A stretch of 64,000 nucleotides of DNA from Rhodoferax potami (GCF_032193805.1 NZ_JAVBIK010000001.1:1695001-1759000), one strand, 5' to 3'. Positions 8,702 to 20,472 are shown, numbered from the stretch's first letter. Program-made: numbers and translations. The notes: a model not told the origin generated them from the letters alone.

Positions 8702-8911
8702 TTATTTGGCGGATTTTTCAGCGCTTTGCTTCTGCACAAGAATAGTCTTGGCGCGAGCAATATCGCGGCGCGCAGAGCGCAACGAAGCGGTGTTGTTGAT
8801 TTGTTGCGTGGCCTTTTGCATACGCAGACCGAAGTGGGCTTTTTGCAAAGCTTTGACTTCGTCTTTCAGGCCGGCAACGTCTTTTTGGCGCAGTTCAGCA
8901 GCTTTCGTCAT
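8702..8911 (-). CDS. rpmC: 50S ribosomal protein L29
   Basis: The 69-residue, helical, basic protein has the family order: a first helix [18 protein letters not shown], then [12 protein letters not shown] and a final [14 protein letters not shown]. It sits at the exit tunnel of the large subunit. It is 10 bases upstream of rpsQ. Confidence 0.98.
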   Translation of the reverse strand: MTKAAELRQKDVAGLKDEVKALQKAHFGLRMQKATQQINNTASLRSARRDIARAKTILVQKQSAEKSAK

Positions 8912-8927
8912 TTCGATTTCTCCTGAA

Positions 8928-9344
8928 TTACTGGCCGATCATGCGGCTGACAAATGTCGTACGCAATGGCAGCTTTGCAGCAGCCAAACGGAAAGCTTCG
9001 CGAGCGAGTTCTTCGGGCACGCCGACGATCTCAAACACGATCTTGCCGGGCTGAATCTCAGCCACGTAGTACTCGGGGTTACCTTTACCGTTACCCATAC
9101 GCACTTCAGCAGGCTTCTGGGAGATCGGCTTGTCAGGGAACACGCGGATCCAGATACGGCCGCCACGCTTCACGTGACGGGAAATTGCACGACGTGCAGC
9201 TTCAATCTGGCGAGCCGTCAGACGGCCGCGGTCAGTACATTTCAGACCGAAGTCACCAAAGGCAACCGAGCTTCCGCGGGTTGCGACTCCAGTGTTACGG
9301 CCCTTTTGCTCTTTGCGGTATTTCCGGCGAGCGGGTTGCAACAT
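8928..9344 (-). CDS. rplP: 50S ribosomal protein L16
   Basis: The 138-residue protein starts [17 protein letters not shown] and carries [25 protein letters not shown] and the loop [19 protein letters not shown]. It helps form the A-site tRNA region of the 50S subunit. It follows rpsC after 2 bases. Confidence 0.98.
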   Translation of the reverse strand: MLQPARRKYRKEQKGRNTGVATRGSSVAFGDFGLKCTDRGRLTARQIEAARRAISRHVKRGGRIWIRVFPDKPISQKPAEVRMGNGKGNPEYYVAEIQPGKIVFEIVGVPEELAREAFRLAAAKLPLRTTFVSRMIGQ

Positions 9345-9346
9345 GA

Positions 9347-10228
9347 TTATTCTCCTTTACCGTCAGCTGCTGCAGCTGGCGCGGCGACTTTGCGAACGCG
9401 CTTAACGGCGGTTTTAGCGTCAGCACCAAGTGCTTCAGCGGGCTTGTCGCTGCCATCAGCGGGAGCGGCATTGCTACCGACCGGACGACGGGCGCCACGA
9501 GGTGCAGCGCCTGGACGCGCACCGCGGTCATCACGGCGTGGGCCGCGAGGACGACGCTCTTCTTCAGCACGGGGCTCAACGGCTGCTGGCAGATCGTTAC
9601 GGCCCAAGGTGTCACCCTTGTAAACCCAAACTTTCACGCCAATGATGCCGTAAGTTGTCTTAGCTTCAGAAGTTCCGTAATCGATGTCTGCGCGCAGAGT
9701 GTGCAAAGGCACTCGGCCTTCACGGTACCACTCAGTACGTGCAATTTCGATACCGTTCAAACGGCCGGACGACATGATCTTGATACCCAAAGCGCCCAAA
9801 CGCATAGCGTTTTGCATGGCGCGCTTCATGGCGCGACGGAACATGATGCGCTTTTCGAGCTGCTGGGTAATGCTGTCAGCGATCAGCTTCGCATCGATTT
9901 CGGGCTTGCGCACTTCTTCGATGTTCACTGCCACTGGCACGCCCAATTGCTTGCCCAGGTCACGCTTCAAGTTTTCGATGTCTTCGCCCTTCTTGCCGAT
10001 CACCACGCCCGGACGAGCCGAGAAAATGGTGATACGTGCGTTCTTGGCAGGACGCTCAATCAGAATGCGCGAAACCGAAGCGTTTTTCAGCTTGGCCTTC
10101 AGGTACTCGCGAACCTTGATGTCTTCCGACAACATGCCGGCGAAATCACGGTTGCTTGCGTACCAGCGAGAAGACCAGTTACGGCTGATCGCCAAACGAA
10201 AGCCGGTTGGGTGGATTTTTTGTCCCAT
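9347..10228 (-). CDS. rpsC: 30S ribosomal protein S3 with long C-terminal tail
   Basis: The 293-residue protein starts at ATG 10228 ([18 protein letters not shown]). The KH domain ([25 protein letters not shown]) and the C-terminal S3 domain end near [10 protein letters not shown]. About 75 further residues, rich in Arg, Pro and Ala ([16 protein letters not shown]), make it clearly longer than E. coli S3 (233). S3 forms part of the mRNA entry channel; the role of the disordered tail is unknown. Confidence 0.97.
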   Translation of the reverse strand: MGQKIHPTGFRLAISRNWSSRWYASNRDFAGMLSEDIKVREYLKAKLKNASVSRILIERPAKNARITIFSARPGVVIGKKGEDIENLKRDLGKQLGVPVAVNIEEVRKPEIDAKLIADSITQQLEKRIMFRRAMKRAMQNAMRLGALGIKIMSSGRLNGIEIARTEWYREGRVPLHTLRADIDYGTSEAKTTYGIIGVKVWVYKGDTLGRNDLPAAVEPRAEEERRPRGPRRDDRGARPGAAPRGARRPVGSNAAPADGSDKPAEALGADAKTAVKRVRKVAAPAAAADGKGE

Positions 10229-10244
10229 ATCTTCCTGGCCTCTT

Positions 10245-10574
10245 TCAGTTTCCAACCGTCACGTACACGTGGCACGTGGGTTTGCGGATTTGATTGCCAC
10301 GGCCCTTTGCGCGCGCGGTGAAGCGACGCAGCGAAGCACCTTGCTCGACGTAGATGGTTTTAACCTTCAATTCGTCGATGTCTGCGCCGTCGTTGTGTTC
10401 GGCGTTGGCAATTGCGGACTCCAAAACCTTCTTGATGATCACAGCAGCTTTTTTCTGTGTGAATTGCAAGATGTTCAGAGCTTGATCAACTTTCATGCCA
10501 CGGATCAGGTCCGCGACCAGACGACCTTTGTCAACAGACAAACGGACGCCACGAAGGGTTGCACGAGTTTCCAT
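10245..10574 (-). CDS. rplV: 50S ribosomal protein L22
   Basis: The 109-residue protein starts at ATG 10574 ([17 protein letters not shown]); the longer frame to 10718 is a shadow of rpsS. The C-terminal beta-hairpin region ([20 protein letters not shown]) lines the exit tunnel and is the site where macrolide-resistance changes occur in other bacteria. A good GGAGGT-like ribosome site precedes the start. Confidence 0.98.
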   Translation of the reverse strand: METRATLRGVRLSVDKGRLVADLIRGMKVDQALNILQFTQKKAAVIIKKVLESAIANAEHNDGADIDELKVKTIYVEQGASLRRFTARAKGRGNQIRKPTCHVYVTVGN

Positions 10575-10584
10575 GGTCACCTCC

Positions 10585-10863
10585 TTATTTCTTCTGGACT
10601 TTTTTGTCCGCAGGGTGACCCTTGAAAGTACGTGTGAGCGCGAACTCACCCAACTTGTGGCCAACCATTTGATCGGTGATATAGACAGGCACGTGCTGTT
10701 TGCCGTTATGCACAGCAATGGTCAAGCCGATGAACTCGGGCAGGATCATGGAGCGACGGGACCAAGTCTTAATCGGCTTCTTGTCCTTGTTTGCCACGGC
10801 CTTTTCGGTCTTGGCAATCAGGTGATGGTCGACGAATGGACCTTTTTTCAGTGAACGAGTCAT
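10585..10863 (-). CDS. rpsS: 30S ribosomal protein S19
   Basis: The 92-residue protein begins [18 protein letters not shown] and carries [25 protein letters not shown] and the family ending [17 protein letters not shown]. It contacts the 30S head with S13. Between rplB and rplV as in most bacteria. Confidence 0.98.
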   Translation of the reverse strand: MTRSLKKGPFVDHHLIAKTEKAVANKDKKPIKTWSRRSMILPEFIGLTIAVHNGKQHVPVYITDQMVGHKLGEFALTRTFKGHPADKKVQKK

Positions 10864-10874
10864 TTACCTACCCC

Positions 10875-11699
10875 TTACTTCTTGCGACGCGACACGATCA
10901 TGACCTGCGTGCGCTTGTTGTTACGGGTACGGTAGCCCTTGGTCAGATTACCCCAAGGATCGACTGCATGACGGCCTTCACCGGTCTTGCCTTCACCACC
11001 ACCGTGCGGGTGGTCAACAGGGTTCATCACCACGCCACGAACGGTTGGGCGAATACCCATCCAACGCTTCACACCGGCCTTGCCCAACTGGCGCAGGCTG
11101 TGCTCTTCGTTTGCTACTTGACCGATGGTCGCGCGGCAGTCGATGTGGATCTTGCGGACTTCGCCAGAACGCACACGCACTTGAGCGTAGGTGCCCTCGC
11201 GAGCCAGCAAAGTAGCAGATGTACCAGCGGAACGGATGATTTGAGCACCCTTGCCAACTTGCAACTCTACGCAGTGAATGATGGAACCCACTGGAATGTT
11301 GCGAATAGGCAATGTGTTACCGACGCGGATAGGAGCTTCGGAACCGTTTTGAATGGTCGCGCCGACTTCCAGGCCACGAGGAGCAATGATGTACTTGCGC
11401 TCGCCGTCTGCGTAGCACACCAGAGCGATGTGCGCGGAACGGTTTGGATCGTACTCAATGCGCTCAACCTTCGCAGGGATGCCATCCTTGTTACGGACGA
11501 AATCCACCACACGGTAGTGATGCTTGTGACCACCGCCCTTATGACGGGTGGTGATGTGGCCGTTGTTGTTACGACCGGCTTGCTGGAATTGTGGTTCCAA
11601 CAAAGCAGCGTGGGGAGCACCCTTGTGCAGGTGGTCACGCGAAATCTTCACCACGCCACGACGGCCTGGGGAAGTTGGTTTCATTTTAATGACAGCCAT
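10875..11699 (-). CDS. rplB: 50S ribosomal protein L2
   Basis: The 274-residue protein begins [18 protein letters not shown] and has the conserved [20 protein letters not shown] loop near the peptidyl transferase centre, including the essential His of that loop. Normal length. It follows rplW. Confidence 0.98.
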   Translation of the reverse strand: MAVIKMKPTSPGRRGVVKISRDHLHKGAPHAALLEPQFQQAGRNNNGHITTRHKGGGHKHHYRVVDFVRNKDGIPAKVERIEYDPNRSAHIALVCYADGERKYIIAPRGLEVGATIQNGSEAPIRVGNTLPIRNIPVGSIIHCVELQVGKGAQIIRSAGTSATLLAREGTYAQVRVRSGEVRKIHIDCRATIGQVANEEHSLRQLGKAGVKRWMGIRPTVRGVVMNPVDHPHGGGEGKTGEGRHAVDPWGNLTKGYRTRNNKRTQVMIVSRRKK

Positions 11700-11701
11700 G
11701 A

Positions 11702-12028
11702 TTACGCAGCCTCCCCGCCGAGGTTCAGCTCTTGACCTGGCTTCAGTGTCACGTAAGCTTTGCGAACATTGTCGCGACGGCCAACAGACTTACCGAAACG
11801 CTTGGTCTTGCCCTTGGTGTTCACCACAGAAACGCCTTTTACCTCGACCTTGAACATCAATTCCACAGCGGCCTTGATTTCATACTTGGTAGCGTCTTGC
11901 AGCACCTTGAAAGTCACAGCATTGCTCTTTTCAGCAACCATGGTGGCCTTTTCGGACACGATGGGAGCGACGAGCACTTGCATCAAACGACCTTCGTCGA
12001 ATTTGGTCAGATTGGGACCGTGGCTCAT
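11702..12028 (-). CDS. rplW: 50S ribosomal protein L23
   Basis: The 108-residue protein starts [29 protein letters not shown]; its ATG overlaps the rplD stop in ATGA, supporting this longer start over the inner Met at residue 16. The C-terminal [27 protein letters not shown] segment is typical. L23 is the docking site for SRP and trigger factor at the exit tunnel. Confidence 0.97.
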   Translation of the reverse strand: MSHGPNLTKFDEGRLMQVLVAPIVSEKATMVAEKSNAVTFKVLQDATKYEIKAAVELMFKVEVKGVSVVNTKGKTKRFGKSVGRRDNVRKAYVTLKPGQELNLGGEAA

Positions 12029-12645
12029 GCAAACATCTCCTTGAGTGTGTCCATGGCAGCCTTTGTCACCAACACCTTGCGGTAGTGAACCAAAGACAGG
12101 GGGTCAGCATAACGGGGCTCAACCACCAGAACATTCACCAGGTTACGGGATGCCAGATACAGGTTTTCATCAACCTCATCAGCGATCACCAACACGGATT
12201 CCAAATTCATTGCCTTGAACTTCGCAGCCAAAGCCTTGGTCTTGGGAGATTCCACTTTCAGGGAATCCACCACGGCCAAACGGCCTTCGCGAACCAGTTG
12301 AGACAAGATAGATGCCATACCTGCGCGGTACATCTTCTTGTTGATCTTCTGGCCGAAGTTTTCATCAGGCATGTTCGGGAAGATACGACCGCCGCCGCGC
12401 CACAGTGGCGAGGAGGTCATACCAGCGCGAGCGCGACCGGTTCCCTTTTGCTTGAAAGGCTTCTTAGTGCTGTGCTTGACCTGTTCACGGTCTTTTTGTG
12501 CACGTGTACCTTGACGAGCGTTGGCCTGGAAGGCCACGACCACTTGGTGCACCAGATCTTCGTTGTAGTCACGACCAAAAACTGCTTCAGGAGCGTCGTA
12601 TTTGGAAGTTGCCTGACCTTGCTCATTCAGGAGTTCGACTTGCAT
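12025..12645 (-). CDS. rplD: 50S ribosomal protein L4
   Basis: The 206-residue protein has the tunnel loop with [28 protein letters not shown] and a C-terminal globular domain. In E. coli L4 also represses its own operon; whether that holds here is unknown. It overlaps rplC by one base and rplW by four. Confidence 0.97.
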   Translation of the reverse strand: MQVELLNEQGQATSKYDAPEAVFGRDYNEDLVHQVVVAFQANARQGTRAQKDREQVKHSTKKPFKQKGTGRARAGMTSSPLWRGGGRIFPNMPDENFGQKINKKMYRAGMASILSQLVREGRLAVVDSLKVESPKTKALAAKFKAMNLESVLVIADEVDENLYLASRNLVNVLVVEPRYADPLSLVHYRKVLVTKAAMDTLKEMFA

Positions 12646-13319
12646 CAGTTCGCTCCTTTAGAGGCTTTGGCTTTGACTGCAGGACGCACGGTCACGAAAC
12701 CGCCCTTGGATCCAGGGATAGCACCCTTGATCAACAACAGCTGGCGAGCTTCGTCAACACGAACCACGTCGAGGTTTTGAGTTGTCACGGTGGCATCACC
12801 CAGGTGACCAGTCATGCGCTTACCAGGAAACACGCGACCGGGATCTTGAGCCATACCGATAGAACCGGGCACATTGTGCGAACGGCTGTTACCGTGGGAT
12901 GCGCGCTGCGAGGACATGTTGTGACGCTTGATGGTACCGGCGTAGCCTTTACCAATCGAAGTGCCCTGCACATCCACTTTTTGACCCACAGCAAAAATGT
13001 CGGTCACTGGCACGGTGGCGCCAGTTGCGTACTTTGCAGCAGATTCAGCAGTAACGCGGAACTCTTGAATGATTTCGCCGGCTTCAACGCCAGCTTTGGC
13101 CAAATGGCCTGCGACGGGCTTGGTAATACGCGAACCTTTGCGTGCACCAAATGTAACCTGCAAGGCTACATAGCCGTCGTTCTCTTGGGTTTTCACCTGT
13201 GTCACACGATTGTTAGACACATCCACCACGGTAACAGGAACAGCGTCCCCGTCGTCCGTGAATAGACGCATCATGCCAACTTTGCGACCCAGCAACCCTA
13301 AGTGATTGCTAAGACTCAT
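12645..13319 (-). CDS. rplC: 50S ribosomal protein L3
   Basis: The 224-residue protein starts at ATG 13319 ([20 protein letters not shown]); the longer frame upstream has no family similarity. The long central extension with [20 protein letters not shown] reaches the peptidyl transferase centre. It is the first gene after the promoter and terminator between rpsJ and rplC, so it heads its own transcription unit. Confidence 0.98.
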   Translation of the reverse strand: MSLSNHLGLLGRKVGMMRLFTDDGDAVPVTVVDVSNNRVTQVKTQENDGYVALQVTFGARKGSRITKPVAGHLAKAGVEAGEIIQEFRVTAESAAKYATGATVPVTDIFAVGQKVDVQGTSIGKGYAGTIKRHNMSSQRASHGNSRSHNVPGSIGMAQDPGRVFPGKRMTGHLGDATVTTQNLDVVRVDEARQLLLIKGAIPGSKGGFVTVRPAVKAKASKGAN

Positions 13320-13423
13320 TGTTTTCTCCGTAACTCCCAACCATTGCAACTTCAATTGGCTGCAATGTTTTTTACTTGGGAGACTGTTAATAAAACCCCG
13401 CGCGTCTCCACGCAGAGCCAGCG

Positions 13424-13452
13424 AGTATAGCCTGCACTTGCGGAGTGCGCAA
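13424..13452 (-). promoter_or_regulatory. Sigma-70-type promoter for the rplC-rpsQ operon
   Basis: On the minus strand TTGCGC (13447-13452) is followed after 17 bases by TATACT (13424-13429). The predicted leader before rplC is about 100 bases. A perfect 9-bp inverted repeat covers the -35 and most of the spacer (13434-13456). Confidence 0.75.
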
Positions 13453-13456
13453 GTGC
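13434..13456. promoter_or_regulatory. 9-bp inverted repeat over the rplC promoter -35
   Basis: Arms GCACTTGCG (13434-13442) and CGCAAGTGC (13448-13456) with a 5-base centre. It overlaps the -35 box and spacer, so it may be an operator; it could also be chance or act as DNA structure. Confidence 0.45.
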
Positions 13457-13470
13457 TCAGCCGTTCGCCT

Positions 13471-13496
13471 AAAAAGGCCCCGCAGTAACGGGGCCT
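13471..13496 (-). terminator. Rho-independent terminator after rpsJ
   Basis: Stem GGCCCCG / CGGGGCC with a 6-base loop followed by TTTTT on the minus strand, directly after the rpsJ stop. It separates the rpsL-to-rpsJ unit from the rplC operon. Confidence 0.88.
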
Positions 13497-13504
13497 CAAT
13501 TCGA

Positions 13505-13819
13505 TTACTGCAACTTGATTTCTACGTCCACGCCTGCGGGCAGGTCGAGTTTCATCAGTGCATCAACGGTTTTGTCCGTTGGATCCACGATGTCCATCAA
13601 ACGCTGGTGAGTGCGGATTTCGAACTGGTCACGACTGGCCTTGTTCACGTGAGGTGAACGCAGGATGTCGAAGCGCTTCATGCGTGTTGGCAAAGGCACG
13701 GGGCCTTTGACAATCGCGCCGGTGCGCTTTGCAGTGTCAACGATTTCAGCTGCCGATTGATCGATCAGCTTGTAGTCAAACGCCTTCAGGCGGATGCGGA
13801 TTTTTTGTTTGGCGGCCAT
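13505..13819 (-). CDS. rpsJ: 30S ribosomal protein S10
   Basis: The 104-residue protein begins [21 protein letters not shown] and has [22 protein letters not shown]. It functions in the 30S head and, with NusB, in transcription antitermination. Here it ends the str-type unit behind tuf instead of leading the rplC operon, because a terminator and new promoter follow it. Confidence 0.98.
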   Translation of the reverse strand: MAAKQKIRIRLKAFDYKLIDQSAAEIVDTAKRTGAIVKGPVPLPTRMKRFDILRSPHVNKASRDQFEIRTHQRLMDIVDPTDKTVDALMKLDLPAGVDVEIKLQ

Positions 13820-13840
13820 CGTAATTCCTTAATGTGCGAA

Positions 13841-15031
13841 TTACGCGATGATTTTGGCAACCACGCCGGCGCCCACGGTACGACCGCCTTCGCGAATAGC
13901 GAAACGCAGGCCTTCTTCCATGGCGATGGGGTTGATCAACTTCACAGTGATGGACACGTTGTCACCAGGCATCACCATTTCTTTGCCTTCTGGCAACTCG
14001 ATCGCACCGGTCACGTCCGTAGTACGGAAGTAGAACTGGGGACGGTAGTTGTTGAAGAAAGGAGTGTGACGTCCGCCTTCGTCCTTGGACAAAACGTAGA
14101 TTTCGCCAGTGAAGTGGGTGTGTGGCTTGATCGAACCGGGCTTGCACAGCACTTGGCCGCGCTGCACGTCTTCGCGCTTGGTGCCGCGCAACAGGATACC
14201 GACGTTATCGCCTGCTTGACCTTGGTCGAGCAGCTTGCGGAACATTTCGACGCCTGTGCAGGTGGTCTTTTGTGTGTCGGCGATACCAACGATTTCGATT
14301 TCTTCGCCAACCTTGATGATACCGCGCTCAACGCGACCTGTCACCACGGTGCCGCGACCGGAGATCGAGAACACGTCTTCCACGGGCATCAGGAATGCGC
14401 CGTCCACTGCGCGCTCTGGCAGGGGGATGTAGGAGTCAAGTGCGTCAGCCAACTTCATGATCGCGCCTTCGCCCAGGTCACCCTTGTCGCCTTCCATGGC
14501 GAGCTTGGCGGAACCGTGGATGATGGGGGTGTCGTCGCCTGGGAAGTCGTACTTGGACAGGAGTTCGCGAACTTCCATTTCGACCAGTTCCAACAACTCA
14601 GCGTCGTCAACCATATCGCACTTGTTCAGGAACACGATGATGTAAGGCACGCCCACTTGACGAGCCAACAAGATGTGCTCACGTGTCTGGGGCATTGGGC
14701 CGTCAGCTGCGGAGCAAACCAGAATAGCGCCGTCCATTTGTGCCGCGCCAGTGATCATGTTCTTCACATAGTCAGCGTGCCCGGGGCAATCCACGTGTGC
14801 GTAGTGGCGGTTGGCGGTTTCGTACTCAACGTGTGCAGTGTTGATGGTAATGCCGCGTGCTTTTTCTTCAGGTGCTGCGTCGATCTGGTCGTACGCTTTG
14901 GCGGATCCACCAAACTTGGCTGCCAACACAGTGGTGATAGCCGCTGTCAGTGTGGTCTTGCCGTGGTCCACGTGACCAATGGTGCCAACGTTGACGTGTG
15001 GCTTGGTACGTGTGAATTTTTCTTTACCCAT
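13841..15031 (-). CDS. tuf: Elongation factor Tu
   Basis: The 396-residue GTPase has [13 protein letters not shown] (P-loop), the [13 protein letters not shown]3 region and [12 protein letters not shown] (G4). It delivers aminoacyl-tRNA to the ribosome. It lies after fusA; a long hairpin occupies the gap between them. Only one tuf copy is in this window; many betaproteobacteria have a second one elsewhere. Confidence 0.99.
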   Translation of the reverse strand: MGKEKFTRTKPHVNVGTIGHVDHGKTTLTAAITTVLAAKFGGSAKAYDQIDAAPEEKARGITINTAHVEYETANRHYAHVDCPGHADYVKNMITGAAQMDGAILVCSAADGPMPQTREHILLARQVGVPYIIVFLNKCDMVDDAELLELVEMEVRELLSKYDFPGDDTPIIHGSAKLAMEGDKGDLGEGAIMKLADALDSYIPLPERAVDGAFLMPVEDVFSISGRGTVVTGRVERGIIKVGEEIEIVGIADTQKTTCTGVEMFRKLLDQGQAGDNVGILLRGTKREDVQRGQVLCKPGSIKPHTHFTGEIYVLSKDEGGRHTPFFNNYRPQFYFRTTDVTGAIELPEGKEMVMPGDNVSITVKLINPIAMEEGLRFAIREGGRTVGAGVVAKIIA

Positions 15032-15073
15032 TTTTCAAATCTCCAAAGAGCTAATCCCGTGTGTTGGTTTTAC

Positions 15074-15133
15074 GTCTGCACGGTGTTGCTGGTTCGCCCC
15101 GCACGAGGAACAGGGCGGCACACCGTCGCAGAC
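15074..15133. other. Long imperfect hairpin in the fusA-tuf gap
   Basis: The 111-base gap holds arms GTCTGCACGGTGT (15074-15086) and ACACCGTCGCAGAC (15120-15133), 13 bp with one bulge, and an inner CGCCC/GGGCG pairing. No T-run follows, so it is not a typical terminator. It could modulate fusA-tuf readthrough or be an RNA processing site. Confidence 0.55.
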
Positions 15134-15142
15134 AAGAGATTT

Positions 15143-17245
<2,103 letters not shown>

Positions 17246-17278
17246 GGTGGATCCTTGGTTGATCAAATTCTTGAGGGG

Positions 17279-17299
17279 GTTTGCTGCGCTACGCAGCAA
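17279..17299. other. Hairpin just upstream of fusA
   Basis: Arms TTTGCTGCG and CGCAGCAAA with a 3-base centre, about 35 bases before the fusA start on the minus strand. There is no following T-run, so a role in leader structure or mRNA stability is possible. Confidence 0.5.
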
Positions 17300-17308
17300 A
17301 ACAAACGA

Positions 17309-17375
17309 CTTTCAGAGTGTGAGTCAGCCACATGACAGCGCGATGGCGCTGCATTGCTGACCACGACCCTGAAAG
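17309..17375. other. Nested three-stem RNA structure between rpsG and fusA
   Basis: Three consecutive nested stems: CTTTCAG/CTGAAAG (17309-17315, 17369-17375), GTCAGC/GCTGAC (17323-17328, 17356-17361) and CAGCGC/GCGCTG (17336-17341, 17346-17351). Together they fill most of the 146-base gap. S7 represses translation of the str operon in E. coli by binding an intercistronic structure; a similar protein-binding role is inference here. Confidence 0.6.
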
Positions 17376-17391
17376 CCGCAGTTTCCGATGA

Positions 17392-17865
17392 TTAGAAACG
17401 GAAGTGAGAGAAGGCCTTGTTGGCTTCAGCCATGCGGTGCACTTCGTCGCGCTTCTTCATGGCGCCGCCACGGCCTTCAGTGGCTTCCAACATTTCGTTG
17501 GCCAGACGCTGTGCCATGGACTTCTCACCACGCTTGCGGGCGGCTTCCTTGATCCAGCGCATGGACAAAGCCAAGCGGCGGACAGGGCGCACTTCCACAG
17601 GCACCTGGTAGTTTGCGCCACCGACGCGGCGGGACTTCACTTCCACCATGGGCTTCACGTTGTTGATAGCAACAGTGAATGCTTCCAGGGGATCTTTATC
17701 GGGGTGCTTCTTGCCGATCAGGTCCAAAGCGCCGTAAATGATGCGCTCTGCAACCGCTTTTTTGCCGCCTTCCATGATCACGTTCATGAATTTGGACAGC
17801 TCTACATTGCCGAACTTGGGATCCGGCAGGATTTCACGTTTAGGGACTTCGCGACGACGTGGCAT
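17392..17865 (-). CDS. rpsG: 30S ribosomal protein S7
   Basis: The 157-residue protein begins [19 protein letters not shown] and carries [23 protein letters not shown]. It nucleates 30S head assembly. It follows rpsL after a 163-base gap, longer than usual, which contains a small GGTATC/GATACC hairpin near the rpsG start. Confidence 0.98.
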   Translation of the reverse strand: MPRRREVPKREILPDPKFGNVELSKFMNVIMEGGKKAVAERIIYGALDLIGKKHPDKDPLEAFTVAINNVKPMVEVKSRRVGGANYQVPVEVRPVRRLALSMRWIKEAARKRGEKSMAQRLANEMLEATEGRGGAMKKRDEVHRMAEANKAFSHFRF

Positions 17866-18028
17866 ATTTCACCTCATATTGCTTCAGTTGGTATCTTTTC
17901 AGATACCGCGAGAGTTAATCAAAACCCCCACTTACTCGACCCACTCGGACAATTCCGGGTTTCGGGTCACTTCGCCGTATCTCCGCGCCACGCGGGGAAA
18001 CAGCACCGAAAATTCGAACCTACAGGGC

Positions 18029-18406
18029 TTATTTAGCCTTTGGCTTCTTAGCACCGTACTTGGAGCGGGATTGCTTGCGATCTTTCACGCCTTGCAAGTC
18101 CAAAGAACCGCGAACGATGTGGTAACGCACACCTGGCAAGTCCTTGACACGACCGCCGCGAACCAGCACAACGCTGTGTTCCTGCAAGTTGTGGCCTTCA
18201 CCGCCGATGTAAGAGATCACCTCAAAACCGTTGGTCAAGCGCACTTTGGCAACTTTACGCAGAGCGGAGTTAGGCTTTTTAGGAGTCGTTGTGTACACAC
18301 GTGTGCATACACCGCGACGCTGCGGAGAGTTCTGCATAGCAGGGCTCTTCGACTTGATGGTCTCGACCTCACGGCCTTGACGCACGAGTTGGTTAATGGT
18401 TGGCAT
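18029..18406 (-). CDS. rpsL: 30S ribosomal protein S12
   Basis: The 125-residue protein begins [15 protein letters not shown] and has the streptomycin-site loop [18 protein letters not shown] and the second site region [16 protein letters not shown]. Both Lys positions associated with streptomycin sensitivity are lysine, so no resistance change is seen. It is the first gene of the str-type unit. Confidence 0.99.
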
Positions 18407-18476
18407 TGAAAAACGTCCCTAAACGTTTGAATATTACGAAAACGTGAATCCCTTCGGAAATTCCGAAAAGCCTTCT

Positions 18477-18505
18477 AATGTAGCAGAACAAGGGTTTACA
18501 CGCAA
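18477..18505 (-). promoter_or_regulatory. Promoter of the rpsL-rpsG-fusA-tuf-rpsJ unit
   Basis: On the minus strand TTGCGT (18500-18505) is followed after 17 bases by TACATT (18477-18482), about 70 bases upstream of the rpsL ATG. A TTCGGAA/TTCCGAA inverted repeat follows in the leader. Confidence 0.65.
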
Positions 18506-18520
18506 ACTATGGCCTGATCT

Positions 18521-19705
18521 TCAGCGAATCCAGAGGCGCAAGGCATCCCACGTGCGGCCAATGACGCCCGCTTGCTCGACGGCATCCAGTGCCACCAAAG
18601 GCACCTCGGCAACAACTTGCTCACCGGAGCGGACCTTCAAAGTGCCCAGCACTTGCCCTTTGGCGACCGGCGCCACAATCGGCTCGTTGCGCACTACTTC
18701 GGTTTTTAGTTGCGCGCCGCTTCCGGCAGGCACCGCCACGATCACGCCTTGCGGACGACCGACCTTGACAGCCGACTCGGCACCCTTCCAGACCTTGGGC
18801 GTCACCACCGCAGCACCCGCGTCGTACAACTTGACCGCCTCATAGGCGGTGTAACCCCAATTGAGCAGCTTTTGTGACTCGTTCGCACGCGCGCTTTCGC
18901 TCTCCGTACCCAAAACAATCGACAGCAACCGGCGGCTCCCCGCAGCGGCAGGCGAACCAGCGGGCGCACCGGCAGTCACTAAGGCCGGGAAATCACGTTT
19001 GGCAGTGGCCACAAGGCAATAACCCGCAGCTGCGGTATGGCCCGTCTTCAGCCCGTCGACCGTCGGATCACGGAACAACAGCAGGTTGCGGTTGCTATCG
19101 TTGGCGGCCGGTGTGCCGGGGTAGCGGTACTTTTTGATCGCGTAAAAGTGCACGAAATCAGGGAAGTCACTCATCAAGCGCATCGCCAAAATGCTCAAGT
19201 CCCGGGCCGTCGTCGTGTGCCCTGCTTCAGTAAGGCCTTCGGGGTTTTTGTAGCCCGTATTCTTCATGCCAAGGACCTTGGCCTGCTCATTCATCATTTG
19301 GACAAAGCGCTCCAAGGAGCCGCCAACGCCCTCTGCCAGCGCCATCGTGGCATCGTTTCCGCTCTGCACGATCATGCCTTTGATCAAATCCTCCACTGGC
19401 ACTTGCATCTTGGGGTCGATGAACATCCGGGAGCCGGGCATCTTCCAGGCACGCTCACTCACGGGGAAGGTCTGCTTAAGATCAATCTTCTTGGATCGCA
19501 ATGCGTCGAACACCAGATACGCTGTCATCAGCTTGGTGAGCGAGGCTGGCTCCACCGGCATGTCCAGATCTTTGGATGCCAGGATTTGATTCGCAGTGAC
19601 GTCCATCAACAAATAGGCGCGTGCAGCCACTTCCGGCGGGCGCGGGGCTTCAGCGGCCACCGCAAAGCTCAGGGCCGCCAAAACGGAGGCAATCAATAGT
19701 TTCAT
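18521..19705 (-). CDS. dacA: D-alanyl-D-alanine carboxypeptidase (PBP5/6 type)
   Basis: The 394-residue protein has a signal peptide (MKLLIASVLAALSFAVAAEA) and the three penicillin-binding motifs: Ser55-Leu-Thr-Lys58, Ser115-Gly-Asn117 and Lys220-Thr-Gly. A C-terminal PBP5_C beta domain and the amphipathic end RTWDALRLWIR, expected to anchor it to the membrane, follow. It removes the terminal D-Ala from peptidoglycan pentapeptides. The gene ends upstream of the rpsL promoter. Confidence 0.95.
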   Translation of the reverse strand: MKLLIASVLAALSFAVAAEAPRPPEVAARAYLLMDVTANQILASKDLDMPVEPASLTKLMTAYLVFDALRSKKIDLKQTFPVSERAWKMPGSRMFIDPKMQVPVEDLIKGMIVQSGNDATMALAEGVGGSLERFVQMMNEQAKVLGMKNTGYKNPEGLTEAGHTTTARDLSILAMRLMSDFPDFVHFYAIKKYRYPGTPAANDSNRNLLLFRDPTVDGLKTGHTAAAGYCLVATAKRDFPALVTAGAPAGSPAAAGSRRLLSIVLGTESESARANESQKLLNWGYTAYEAVKLYDAGAAVVTPKVWKGAESAVKVGRPQGVIVAVPAGSGAQLKTEVVRNEPIVAPVAKGQVLGTLKVRSGEQVVAEVPLVALDAVEQAGVIGRTWDALRLWIR

Positions 19706-19774
19706 AGTTCAGTCAGGTTGGAGAAAAAAGTGTCGAGAAAGCGCTGGGAGTAACCCGAGAGAGCTGGCGCAGCG

Positions 19775-20407
19775 TCAGCCACGCAGATGGCGCGCCACAA
19801 TGTTGCGCAGTAATGGCAATTGTCCATGAAAGAAGTGTCCGCCCCCGGGCACGACCGTCACCGGCAAGCTCTGCGGCCGGGCCCAATTCATCACACCCGC
19901 TAACGGCACAGTGTCGTCTTGCTCGCCGTGCAGCACCAACGTGCGGTCATGAAAGTCGGGTGCAACGGGGGCCACGGCAAAGCGGCTCGCAGCCGTACCG
20001 ACCAGCACCACCTGCTCAGGCTCACGCGCGGCCAATGCAAGCAGCGCATGGCTGGTCACAAACGCGCCAAATGAAAAACCGGCCAGCGAGAGCTTTCCTT
20101 CAGGGGCCATGTGCTGCACTACCGCTAGGAAATCTTGCAACTCCCCGTTGCCGTGGTCATAGACGCCTTCACTAGCGCCGACACCCCGAAAATTGAAACG
20201 AACCGCACGCCATCCGGCCTGAACAAACGCCCGGGCCAGCGTCTGGACCACTTTGTTGTCCATGGTGCCGCCGAACAAAGGATGGGGGTGAGCGATCACC
20301 ACCGTACCGCGCGGGGCATCAAAGGGTGGATTCGAAGGCTCGTCAACCAGCCCCTCCAGCGAACCGGCCGGACCCGCCATCTGGAACTTTTGGGTAGAAG
20401 AATTCAT
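19775..20407 (-). CDS. Alpha/beta hydrolase
   Basis: The 210-residue protein has the alpha/beta-hydrolase layout: the HPHPLFGGTMDNKV oxyanion region, FNFRGVGASEG, nucleophile elbow GFSFG, the Asp in LVLHGEQDDTVP and the final His in GGGHFFHG. All triad positions are present. It belongs to a small cytoplasmic hydrolase group common in proteobacteria; the substrate is unknown. A repeat copy lies right at its start on the upstream side. Confidence 0.88.
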   Translation of the reverse strand: MNSSTQKFQMAGPAGSLEGLVDEPSNPPFDAPRGTVVIAHPHPLFGGTMDNKVVQTLARAFVQAGWRAVRFNFRGVGASEGVYDHGNGELQDFLAVVQHMAPEGKLSLAGFSFGAFVTSHALLALAAREPEQVVLVGTAASRFAVAPVAPDFHDRTLVLHGEQDDTVPLAGVMNWARPQSLPVTVVPGGGHFFHGQLPLLRNIVARHLRG

Positions 20408-20410
20408 TTT

Positions 20411-20452
20411 GCTATTATTTTTATAGCGGCACCCGCAAAAGATGAGGGCGCC
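20411..20452 (-). repeat. GCTAT-N7-ATAGC dispersed repeat, copy C
   Basis: Hairpin GCTATTATTTTTATAGC (20411-20427), 19-base spacer, box GGCGCC (20447-20452). It is in the opposite orientation to the other copies and fills the gap between the ferredoxin gene and the hydrolase start. Confidence 0.75.
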
Positions 20453-20472
20453 AACTATCGAATACGCGGTAA

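Noticed and set aside
15074..15133. tRNA gene in the fusA-tuf gap
   Set aside because: GGTTCG resembles a T-loop, but no acceptor, D and anticodon arms can be arranged.
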